Program-made: the position numbers and the translations under genes
Part shown: piece after piece, positions 35,486 to 42,961 of the stretch
How positions within the stretch are numbered: the stretch's first letter is position 1
How the letters are laid out: each line of letters begins with the position of its first letter
Source of the DNA: Parvularcula sp039822105
GTDB lineage: Bacteria; Pseudomonadota; Alphaproteobacteria; Caulobacterales; Parvularculaceae
DNA length: 64,000 nt
NCBI GenBank assembly: GCA_039822105.1
Contig: JBCBMW010000015.1
Coordinates: 1-64,000, forward strand
Direction of reading: 5' to 3'
Notes under the pieces: model-generated
What the model saw: only the letters and a program-made list of their open reading frames with translations
What the model was told of the DNA's origin: nothing
The model's database searches: none

Positions 35486-36931
35486 ATGAAGCGTCTCGAT
35501 AACCATCCCGCACGCGCATCCAGGCCATTGTCGGCCGTCGCCTTTGGTGCCCTTCTTGGCGGCGCCGCCACGGCCGCTCTTCTGACGGCAGGCTTTGCGC
35601 GCTCAGGGTTTGATGCGGAGACATTCCGCCAGCTCGATCTCTTCGGCGAGGCGTTTGAGACGGTGCATCGGAACTACGTCGAAGACCCCAACGATAGCGA
35701 GCTGATGGAAGGCGCCATCGACGGCATGCTGTCGAGCCTCGATCCGCACTCTAGCTACCTGCCGCCTGACGATCTCGACACGATGCAGGAGCAGACCCGC
35801 GGCACGTTTGGCGGTCTTGGTATCCAGGTCGTTCAAGAGCGCGAGGGCGCGGGCCGTGGCCTGGTCAAAGTGATCTCGCCGATCGATGACACCCCAGCTG
35901 ACCGCGCGGGCATTGAGCCTGGCGACCTGATTTTCGAGATCGATGGCGAAAGTGTCTTCGGCATGTCGCTGAACGAAGCGACGGCTTTGATGAAAGGTGA
36001 GCGCGGCACCAGCGTGACCTTGCGTGTCGCGCGTGAGGATGTGACCGAGCCGCTCGAGTTCGACATCGTTCGCGACATCATCGTTGTGAACCCGGTGGCT
36101 TCGCGGTTGGAGCGGGAGCGCTTCGGCTATGTGCGCCTGGCGAGCTTCACGCAGCAGACGGAAGGAAAGATGCTGGAAGCGATCCGCGATCTCGAACGCG
36201 AGTCCGGTGATCTCGACGGCATCGTCCTCGACCTGCGCAGCAACCCTGGCGGCCTTCTCGACCAGGCCGTTGCTGTGAGTGATGCATTTCTCGACGGCGG
36301 TGAGATCGTCTCAACGCGTGGTCGTCGCCAAAAGGACTCGATGCGCGAGCTTGGCGAGCGCGGCGATGTGCTCGATGGTCTTCCGATCGTCGTGCTGGTG
36401 AACGGCGGCTCGGCCTCGGCTTCGGAAATCGTCGCTGGTGCGCTTCAGGATCGCAACCGCGCTTTGATCCTCGGTACCAAGACCTTTGGTAAGGGTTCGG
36501 TGCAGACGATCCTTCCGCTTGATCGCGGCCGCGCCGGTGCGCTTCGTCTGACCACGGCGCGTTACTACACGCCATCGGGTCGTTCGATCCAGGCGCAAGG
36601 CATTGTCCCAGACATCGTCATGCCGATCACCCGGCCCGGCCAAGAAGGCCCAGCCGAGCGGCGCTCTGAGCGTGATCTCGACGGCGCGCTGGACGTGTCC
36701 GAGAGCGAGGTCGCAGCGTCTGAGTCCGCTTCCGTGCAAGACATCCTGATGGAAGGCCAAGAGGCTTTGCGTGCCCAAGAGCGCGAGGAAGAGAACGCCA
36801 CGGCGCTCTTCATCGAGCCAGTGGAATGTCCTTCTGAAGAGGATTGCCAGCTCGAGCGTGCTCTCGATCTCCTCGAAGATCAGTCCGAGTTCGGTCAGCT
36901 TCTGGCCGACGCGGGCATGATTCAGCGCTAA
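35486..36931 (+). CDS. ctpA: S41 family carboxy-terminal processing protease
   Basis: A 481-residue periplasmic protease: signal/anchor segment (about residues 18-45), a helical region, PDZ domain (about 100-180, with F-G-G-L-G-I-Q-V), then the S41 fold with catalytic S309 in N-G-G-S-A-S-A-S-E and K336 in F-G-K-G-S-V. It trims C-termini of envelope proteins. The envC-ctpA order is usual in alphaproteobacteria. The C-terminal 60 residues are acidic and end with two cysteines in a C-P-S-E-E-D-C segment. Confidence 0.95.
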   Translation: MKRLDNHPARASRPLSAVAFGALLGGAATAALLTAGFARSGFDAETFRQLDLFGEAFETVHRNYVEDPNDSELMEGAIDGMLSSLDPHSSYLPPDDLDTMQEQTRGTFGGLGIQVVQEREGAGRGLVKVISPIDDTPADRAGIEPGDLIFEIDGESVFGMSLNEATALMKGERGTSVTLRVAREDVTEPLEFDIVRDIIVVNPVASRLERERFGYVRLASFTQQTEGKMLEAIRDLERESGDLDGIVLDLRSNPGGLLDQAVAVSDAFLDGGEIVSTRGRRQKDSMRELGERGDVLDGLPIVVLVNGGSASASEIVAGALQDRNRALILGTKTFGKGSVQTILPLDRGRAGALRLTTARYYTPSGRSIQAQGIVPDIVMPITRPGQEGPAERRSERDLDGALDVSESEVAASESASVQDILMEGQEALRAQEREEENATALFIEPVECPSEEDCQLERALDLLEDQSEFGQLLADAGMIQR

Positions 36932-36950
36932 GCCAGGATCTCCTTGCCGC

Positions 36951-38126
36951 GTGACTGATCAAGGCCTGCGCCGTGTTCTTATGGGGCGCGGGTTCGCTGG
37001 CGATGTTGCGGAGTTATCCGCACCCAAACGGTCATGGTCGTGTGCGTTTTCTGATCTGACCGAGCGTGATCCTTTTGCGGCCTTTAAGGCGCTTGAGGAG
37101 TCGCTCGAAGAGGGCGAGGTGCTCGCGGGCTGGATCGGATATGAGAGCGCGATGGCGCTTGAGCCCGGTCTTGACCTTCCGCCGCCGCCGCTTGACCTTC
37201 CGATGGCCTGGTTTGGGGTTTTTGGTGAGGTTACGTCCGCCGAACAGCTTCCAACACCTTCTCATGTTCCGGCGCCCCAGACCATCTGTGCAGGTGATGG
37301 CGAGGGCCCCTATCAACAACGTGTCCAGAATATCCGCCAGCGGATCACGCGCGGCGACGTCTTCCAGGTCAACTACTCCCATCGCCAGACAGCTGCGTTC
37401 GCACCAGGCACTGGACGATTGGTTGATCAGCTGCCTTGGGCGGATGCATTGAACGCGCGCTATGGCGCGTTCTTTGACATGGGTGAGACGGCGATCATCA
37501 GCGCATCGCCAGAACTCTTCTTGTCCCTTGATGGCGACTTGCTCGCGTCAGAGCCGGTGAAGGGGACGCGTCCGCGCCACGCAGATCCGGTTCTCGACCA
37601 AAGGGCTCTCGACGACCTCAAGGCCGATGAGAAAGATCGCGCTGAGAACATCATGATCACGGATCTTCTGCGTAATGATCTCTCGAAAGTGTCGAAAGAC
37701 GGTTCGGTCAAAGAGCCTGTGATCTGCGGCGCCCGCTCCCACGCCCATGTCCACCACCTCTACAGCCGCATTGAGGGGCAGCTGCGCGAGGGGCTCGTTT
37801 TCGCGGACGCGCTTGCCGCCGCTTTTCCCTGCGGCTCTATCACCGGGGCGCCCAAGCTCGCCGCCATGGCAGCGATTGCGGAGCTGGAGGGGGAGGGGCG
37901 TGGCCCCTATTGCGGCGCAGTCATCTATTGTCCGTATGAGGGAGAAGCAGTCGCTTCGGTCGCCATCCGCACAGCTGTCGTGGATGAGCGCTCCCGCTCG
38001 ATCCATGTGCGCAGCGGCGGCGGCGTCACCATTCTGTCTGATCCTGAGGCGGAGTATCACGAGGCCATCGACAAAGGCTATCTCTTTCGGCATCTGGCGG
38101 GGCAAGATGATCCTGATCGTCGATAA
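36951..38126 (+). CDS. pabB: Aminodeoxychorismate synthase component I
   Basis: A 391-residue chorismate-binding enzyme. The core has G-D-V-F-Q-V-N-Y-S, S-A-S-P-E-L-F, the PabB-type lysine motif P-V-K-G-T-R-P-R (TrpE has P-I-A-G-T), R-N-D-L-S and the G-S-I-T-G-A-P-K motif. With PabA it turns chorismate and glutamine into 4-amino-4-deoxychorismate. The N-terminal subdomain is short. Start GTG 36951. It overlaps pabA by 20 bases. Confidence 0.93.
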   Translation: MTDQGLRRVLMGRGFAGDVAELSAPKRSWSCAFSDLTERDPFAAFKALEESLEEGEVLAGWIGYESAMALEPGLDLPPPPLDLPMAWFGVFGEVTSAEQLPTPSHVPAPQTICAGDGEGPYQQRVQNIRQRITRGDVFQVNYSHRQTAAFAPGTGRLVDQLPWADALNARYGAFFDMGETAIISASPELFLSLDGDLLASEPVKGTRPRHADPVLDQRALDDLKADEKDRAENIMITDLLRNDLSKVSKDGSVKEPVICGARSHAHVHHLYSRIEGQLREGLVFADALAAAFPCGSITGAPKLAAMAAIAELEGEGRGPYCGAVIYCPYEGEAVASVAIRTAVVDERSRSIHVRSGGGVTILSDPEAEYHEAIDKGYLFRHLAGQDDPDRR

Positions 38127-38685
38127 CTACGACAGCTTCGTCGAGACCCTGGCTCGCTACGTGCGTGAGGCCGGGCAGGAGACACGCGTTGTTCGTAATG
38201 ATACTCTTTCTACAGCAGAAATAGTGGCATTGGCGCCGCGCGGCGTGGTGATGTCGCCTGGGCCCTACACTCCTGATCAGGCCGGGGTCTGCCGGTCCTT
38301 GCCCGCCGCGCTGCCAGGCACGCCAATCCTTGGTGTATGCTTAGGGCATCTCGCGATTGCGGAGGCTTATGGAGGAGCGACGGTGTCCGCCGACACGCCG
38401 ATCCACGGCCGCGCGACCCCTTTGACCCATGACCGCTCGGCTTTGTTTGAAGGCGTGCCAAGCCCTTTTGATGCAGGCCGATATCACGCGCTTCTTGCTG
38501 ATATCACGTCCACGGACTTGATACCGTCAGCCTGGTCAAATGATGGGGAGCTTATGGCTTTTCGGCATGCTGACCGGCCGCATCTGGGGGTGCAATTTCA
38601 CCCCGAGTCGCTCCTTACCCAAGGTGGGCGGATGATCATGGCGAATTTCTTGGCACTGACGGAGGGACGCGATGCTGTGGCTTGA
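38107..38685 (+). CDS. pabA: Aminodeoxychorismate/anthranilate synthase glutaminase component
   Basis: A 192-residue class I glutamine amidotransferase: D-N-Y-D-S-F, the nucleophile cysteine in G-V-C-L-G-H, and the H-P-E-S histidine-glutamate pair in the final third. It passes ammonia to PabB. Whether it also serves a TrpE cannot be told here. It is embedded between pabB and pabC, overlapping both. Confidence 0.93.
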   Translation: MILIVDNYDSFVETLARYVREAGQETRVVRNDTLSTAEIVALAPRGVVMSPGPYTPDQAGVCRSLPAALPGTPILGVCLGHLAIAEAYGGATVSADTPIHGRATPLTHDRSALFEGVPSPFDAGRYHALLADITSTDLIPSAWSNDGELMAFRHADRPHLGVQFHPESLLTQGGRMIMANFLALTEGRDAVA

Positions 38686-39469
38686 TGGACAAGCCGTTGG
38701 TGAGAATGATCTCTTGTTCCCCGGGCAGGAACGCGGCTTGCTGCTTGGCGACGGGATCTTCGAAACCCTCCGTATCGAGAATGGAAAACCGCTCCTGCTG
38801 AAGCGGCATTTGCGGCGGCTGGAGGGTGCAGTACGTGCGCTCGGTTTTAAGGTAGACATCAATGCCATCGGAGCCACAGCGCGCAAGGCGGCAACCGAAA
38901 CTGATACCGCGTCCATGCGGATCACGGTGCTTCGCGGCACTGGCCCGCGAGGTTTGCTTCCGCCGTCCGAGCCGCAACACCGGACCTTGATCGCTGTCTC
39001 CTCTACCGGTCCTCGCAAGCCGGCCCTCCGTCCTGTGATGATTGCCGAGACACGCCGCAATGAAGGCTCACCGCTCAGCCGGATGAAATGCGTGAGCTAC
39101 GCTGACCAAGTCATCGCCCGCATGGAGGCCGAAACCGTGGGGGCGGAGGACGCGATCATGCTCAACAACAGGGGCGAGCCAGCGTCGACGAGCTGCGCAA
39201 ACCTCTTGGTGAAGACCCGCGACGGCTGGATCACGCCGCCCGTCACAACAGGCCTTCTTCCGGGAATCGTACGCGAGGTTCTGCTTGAGAGGCGCTTGGT
39301 CGTTGAGGCTCCAGTCGATCTCGCAACAATCCGTACCCATGCACTTTTAAGGACCAACAGTCTCATTGGCATCGAACCGCTTCAGCTGGGTGATGGGCCT
39401 GTGGCCGAGCCCGGCGATTTCGCGGCCTTGACGGAGGCCCTGAGCAAGGCGGAGAGAGAGGAAGCATGA
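38672..39469 (+). CDS. pabC: Aminodeoxychorismate lyase-like class IV aminotransferase
   Basis: A 265-residue fold-type IV PLP enzyme: G-L-L-L-G-D-G-I-F-E-T-L-R, the PLP lysine in R-M-K-C-V-S-Y-A-D, and E-P-A-S-T-S-C-A-N-L-L. With pabB and pabA directly upstream the likely reaction is release of pyruvate to give p-aminobenzoate. D-amino acid or branched-chain aminotransferase activity cannot be excluded. The stop overlaps the start of the next gene as ATGA. Confidence 0.88.
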   Translation: MLWLDGQAVGENDLLFPGQERGLLLGDGIFETLRIENGKPLLLKRHLRRLEGAVRALGFKVDINAIGATARKAATETDTASMRITVLRGTGPRGLLPPSEPQHRTLIAVSSTGPRKPALRPVMIAETRRNEGSPLSRMKCVSYADQVIARMEAETVGAEDAIMLNNRGEPASTSCANLLVKTRDGWITPPVTTGLLPGIVREVLLERRLVVEAPVDLATIRTHALLRTNSLIGIEPLQLGDGPVAEPGDFAALTEALSKAEREEA

Positions 39470-40620
39470 AAAGCTTCACCTTCACCGAAGACAAGATCAC
39501 CCAGGTTCTTGGCTCGCTCATCGCCGATGAGCTGGCGCGCCGCCACGTCCGCTACATCGAAACCCTGGTGCATTCCGGCTGGAGCGCAGAGACCAAGCTG
39601 GGCGCAGGCGGGGTCGAAGCGACGCCGGAGCAGCAGGCTGATTGCGCCGCGCGGGCGGCCGAGTTTTTTGGGCTTGAGAAGACCCTCCTGACCACCGCGC
39701 CGGACGACACAATCGGCGATTGGGCGGCACGCTTGGCCGAACTCGTGCGCAACGAGCTCGTCTCTTTCACCTTCTATCCCGCCACCCAGAGCGGTGAAGC
39801 CTCGTCCCGTCACGCGGCTGATGACATCTTCCAGGACGGCGCCGCTGTGGCGTCGCTCCTTGCAGGCCGGCGGCGGACCATATCGATGGTGCCGACCCAT
39901 TCACTGCTTGGACTCATCAGTGTGCTGATTGCGCCGAGCCTTCAGCGGGTGGAGAGCCTTGATGCACGTCGCCTGACGCCCGATGAGCTCTCTGACAAGC
40001 TCACCTTCGGTGATCTTGTGGTCGCGACGCCCACCCTCTGGCGCTATCTCGCGACGACATTGCCGGAGATCCCAGGCAACGTCGTGGCGCTGTCCTTTGG
40101 CGAGGCGCTGACGATGGATCTGGCGCAAAAGCTCCGTCAGCGTGGTCTCGGCGCTATCCGCGAGCTTTACGGCTCCACCGAAACCGGCGTGGTCGGATGG
40201 CGGGACTCGCAGAGCGAGCCTTTCGTTCTGTTTGACCACTGGGAGCGGGATGGGGACGCGATCATCCGTCAGCGTCCGGATGGTCGTTCTTTGTGGCTCA
40301 TTCCGATGGACGAGGTGGAGTGGGACGGCAAGCGTGCGTTCCGTCTCGCGGGCCGCCGGGACGGCGCGGTTCAGATCGGCGCGATCAACGTCTTTCCCGC
40401 GCAGATCGGCGATGTCATTGCCGAGCACCCAGGTGTTGTGGGCTGCGACGTCCGTCTCTCGCGCCGCTCAGGTGCGCTTGATCGCTTGATCGCTGATATC
40501 ACCGTGGCGCCAGGCCTTGAGCCTGACGAGGACATGGCGTGGGCGATTGATGAATGGTGTCGCAGCAAATTGCGCCCTGCGGAGAGACCAAGAATTTACC
40601 GGTTCCGGTCTGAAGCCTAA
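39466..40620 (+). CDS. Short AMP-ligase-like (ANL superfamily) protein
   Basis: A 384-residue protein that keeps the ANL landmarks E-L-Y-G-S-T-E-T-G-V-V-G-W-R, R-L-A-G-R-R-D-G-A-V-Q-I-G-A-I-N-V-F-P and a short C-terminal lid. Most of the N-terminal subdomain is missing. The phosphate-binding loop is degenerate (T-Q-S-G-E-A-S-S-R-H in place of T-S-G-S-T-G-x-P-K), and the chain ends before the usual catalytic lysine of the lid. It most resembles the AMP-ligases of aryl-polyene pigment loci. Coupling to pabC by ATGA suggests it acts on p-aminobenzoate or a related aromatic acid. It could be a real ligase, or a non-adenylating homologue. Confidence 0.75.
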   Translation: MKSFTFTEDKITQVLGSLIADELARRHVRYIETLVHSGWSAETKLGAGGVEATPEQQADCAARAAEFFGLEKTLLTTAPDDTIGDWAARLAELVRNELVSFTFYPATQSGEASSRHAADDIFQDGAAVASLLAGRRRTISMVPTHSLLGLISVLIAPSLQRVESLDARRLTPDELSDKLTFGDLVVATPTLWRYLATTLPEIPGNVVALSFGEALTMDLAQKLRQRGLGAIRELYGSTETGVVGWRDSQSEPFVLFDHWERDGDAIIRQRPDGRSLWLIPMDEVEWDGKRAFRLAGRRDGAVQIGAINVFPAQIGDVIAEHPGVVGCDVRLSRRSGALDRLIADITVAPGLEPDEDMAWAIDEWCRSKLRPAERPRIYRFRSEA

Positions 40621-40666
40621 GTCGCCCTTCATCCTTTAGCGCTACAACATCACAGCGGAGGACGTT

Positions 40667-40783
40667 GTGGTGGCGAAGAAGAAATCAACAAAAGCGCAAG
40701 CAATCTTTCTGAACTCTATGGATATCGCGTTGCTGATCAATTTATTGCTCGCGATCTCAGTGGTTTTTGTTTCCCTCGTTTAA
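40667..40783 (+). CDS. 38-residue single-span membrane protein
   Basis: The GTG at 40667 follows a perfect GGAGG by 5 bases. The product starts with a lysine-rich segment (A-K-K-K-S-T-K) and ends with a 20-residue hydrophobic helix, so the tail is membrane-bound with the N-terminus inside. The strong ribosome site and clean topology favour a real small protein. It follows the AMP-ligase gene by 46 bases and could be in the same transcript. Family unknown. Confidence 0.5.
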   Translation: MVAKKKSTKAQAIFLNSMDIALLINLLLAISVVFVSLV

Positions 40784-40826
40784 CCTGAATTTTCTCACAC
40801 GCGCCTAAACACAAGGCTGCCCTTCG

Positions 40827-41399
40827 ATGAACCGGGGGAGGCCGTTCTTGTTCCGCAGGCTGCGTATCTTGCTCGTTGATGCACTCGTCATGTTGGCGAT
40901 TGGATCGGTCGTGCTTGTGGTGATGACGCGGCAGCCAGCAAGTTCCGCCGCCAATCTCATTCTCGCCGAACCCTTCACCGCCAGCGTGGGCGCCACGCTG
41001 CCTGCACGCGACGCCAATCGCGGCACCGAACTCTCCCAAAGGATCTATACCGGCGAGGACGTGGCAAGCGCTGTGATCGCCCGGCGAGAGGACCAGGCGC
41101 TTATCTTCCCCGGCGACCGGGTGGATATCTTTGATTGGCAAGCCGCTGAACCGTTGTTCCGGGACGTTCCGGTGATTGCCATTGACCCAGCTGAGCACGG
41201 ACAGGTGCGCATGACCTTTGCCTTGCGGGTTCGTGACATGCAGCCATTTAAGGACGCGCGGCAAAGGGCGATCCTCACCGCCAACCGCAGCACCCTGAGC
41301 CTTGCGGTGAACCGCAAAGACTTCGATCCCGCTCTGGGTGAGGTGATTGAGCGCCGATTCGAGCCGGAGCAGTGGAACCACCGTTTGCCATCGCGCTGA
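40827..41399 (+). CDS. CpaB/RcpC-like anchored periplasmic protein
   Basis: A 190-residue protein with one N-terminal membrane helix (about residues 12-34) and a periplasmic part. That part resembles the RcpC/CpaB region of Flp pilus assembly: A-L-I-F-P-G-D-R-V-D-I-F, V-P-V-I-A-I-D-P and T-L-S-L-A-V-N-R. No other tad/cpa genes are near. It may be a stand-alone relative. The call is by pattern only. Confidence 0.5.
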   Translation: MNRGRPFLFRRLRILLVDALVMLAIGSVVLVVMTRQPASSAANLILAEPFTASVGATLPARDANRGTELSQRIYTGEDVASAVIARREDQALIFPGDRVDIFDWQAAEPLFRDVPVIAIDPAEHGQVRMTFALRVRDMQPFKDARQRAILTANRSTLSLAVNRKDFDPALGEVIERRFEPEQWNHRLPSR

Positions 41400-41468
41400 A
41401 CGCGTTGCGCCTTTTCACCCAACAGCTCTACATCGTGGTCGTCAGTGAATCGCTCGTGGAGGACGGCC

Positions 41469-42821
41469 ATGACCTCGCCAATCGTTGTGGATGAAGGGCG
41501 CGCAGGCGCAGCAACGCCGCTCTATCTCCTCGCTCCCGGTGATCCGCTTCCGGCCGGCGCTGAGGCGATGGCCAATATCCAACAGTTTGAAGGTGCGCCC
41601 GATCAAGTGGCCTATTATGACGGTGGTGTGCTGATCGGCGCAGGCGATGGTCCCGATCCACTGGCCTTGGGCGCAGCGGCGATGAAGCTTCCGCAAGGGG
41701 ATTACCGCCTGGCATCGGCGCCAGAGGGCGCGCGGGAAGATCTCACAGTCCTTGGTTTTGCTCTGGGTGCTTATCGTTTTCATCGGTATCTGCCGGAGCG
41801 AGGCCCAGCACCCACACTGATCATCGACAGCGAGCAGCTCGCAGAGGATGCGAACGGCAAGGCCGCTGCCATGGCGCTGACCCGGGACCTCATCAACACG
41901 CCCGCCGAAGACATGGGTCCGGACGCGCTCGAGGCGGCGGTCTATCGCCTCGGCGAGGAATTCGGTGCGGAGGTGTCGTCCGTGTCTGGCGACGATTTGG
42001 TCAGCGGTTTCCCTCTGGTCCACGCCGTCGGACGTGCGGCGGCCATTCCGCCGCGCCTCATGGAGCTTCGCTGGAGCGGCGGCAGCGCTGGCAGCTTCAC
42101 CCTTATCGGTAAGGGCGTTTGTTTCGATAGCGGCGGGCTCAACATCAAAAACGGCAAGGGCATGGCCCTGATGAAGAAAGACATGGGCGGCGCAGGCACG
42201 GCCCTGGGTCTTGCGCATCTCATCATGGCGCGGAAGCTTCCCATCTCATTCCGGATGCTGATCCCCGCGGTAGAGAATGCTGTTTCAGGATCATCCTTCC
42301 GCCCCGGCGATGTCTTCACGTCCCGCGCCGGACAGACGGTGGAAATTTCCAACACCGATGCTGAAGGGCGCCTGATCCTGGCCGATGCCATCTCTTATGC
42401 TGCGGAGGAAAAGCCTGATCGCATCATGACGCTGGCGACGCTCACTGGCGCGGCGCGTGTTGCTCTGGGTCCAGATTTGCCACCGATTTACTCAACCGAC
42501 GAGGATTTCCAGCGCGCTATCTGTGAGACCGGGATGGAGATCGGCGATCCGCTTTGGCCGATGCCGTTCTGGGATCGCTACAACACCTATCTTCGCTCCG
42601 ACATCGCTGATGTGAACCACGCCGCGTCCACGCCTTTTGCGGGTTCCATCACAGCGGCCTTGTTCCTCAAGCGGTTCTGCGCCGACATCAGCTTCACCCA
42701 TATCGATACTTTTGCGTGGAACGCGTCAAACCTGCCTGGACGACCCAAGGGCGGGGAGGCGCTGACGCTCCGGGCCATCTTCACAACGCTTGAACGCGAG
42801 TTTTCCCGACAATCGCAGTGA
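41469..42821 (+). CDS. M17 family leucyl aminopeptidase
   Basis: A 450-residue enzyme with the two-metal M17 core: G-K-G-V-C-F-D-S-G-G-L-N-I-K, M-K-K-D-M-G-G-A, and N-T-D-A-E-G-R-L-I-L-A-D. The N-terminal domain is divergent from PepA. It releases N-terminal amino acids in the cytoplasm. ATG 41469 follows GGAGG by 6 bases; the upstream in-frame GTG 41445 adds eight residues. Confidence 0.92.
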   Translation: MTSPIVVDEGRAGAATPLYLLAPGDPLPAGAEAMANIQQFEGAPDQVAYYDGGVLIGAGDGPDPLALGAAAMKLPQGDYRLASAPEGAREDLTVLGFALGAYRFHRYLPERGPAPTLIIDSEQLAEDANGKAAAMALTRDLINTPAEDMGPDALEAAVYRLGEEFGAEVSSVSGDDLVSGFPLVHAVGRAAAIPPRLMELRWSGGSAGSFTLIGKGVCFDSGGLNIKNGKGMALMKKDMGGAGTALGLAHLIMARKLPISFRMLIPAVENAVSGSSFRPGDVFTSRAGQTVEISNTDAEGRLILADAISYAAEEKPDRIMTLATLTGAARVALGPDLPPIYSTDEDFQRAICETGMEIGDPLWPMPFWDRYNTYLRSDIADVNHAASTPFAGSITAALFLKRFCADISFTHIDTFAWNASNLPGRPKGGEALTLRAIFTTLEREFSRQSQ

Positions 42822-42880
42822 CGCCCAGAATGGAGCTTTCGCTCTTCGCGCGAAGCACAGTAAGCACCTCTTCATAGAGA

Positions 42881-42895
42881 TTAACGACTTGTTGA
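42881..42895 (+). promoter_or_regulatory. Candidate CtrA binding site upstream of divL
   Basis: TTAA-N7-TTGA, one base off the CtrA consensus TTAA-N7-TTAA, about 67 bases before the divL start. CtrA is the response regulator governed by the DivL-CckA pathway, so feedback control would be sensible. Confidence 0.4.
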
Positions 42896-42961
42896 CTCTT
42901 CGGATGCTCAACAGGTGGGTGGGCCTGATTCGCCCCCTGATAAACAGGAGTGCTCGCTGGC

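Noticed and set aside
33290..36931. rsfS to ctpA as an unusual arrangement
   Set aside because: nadD-rsfS-rlmH-envC-ctpA is a familiar order in alphaproteobacteria.
40667..41399. The CpaB-like gene as part of a tad pilus operon
   Set aside because: No cpaA, cpaC, cpaE, cpaF or pilin gene is nearby.
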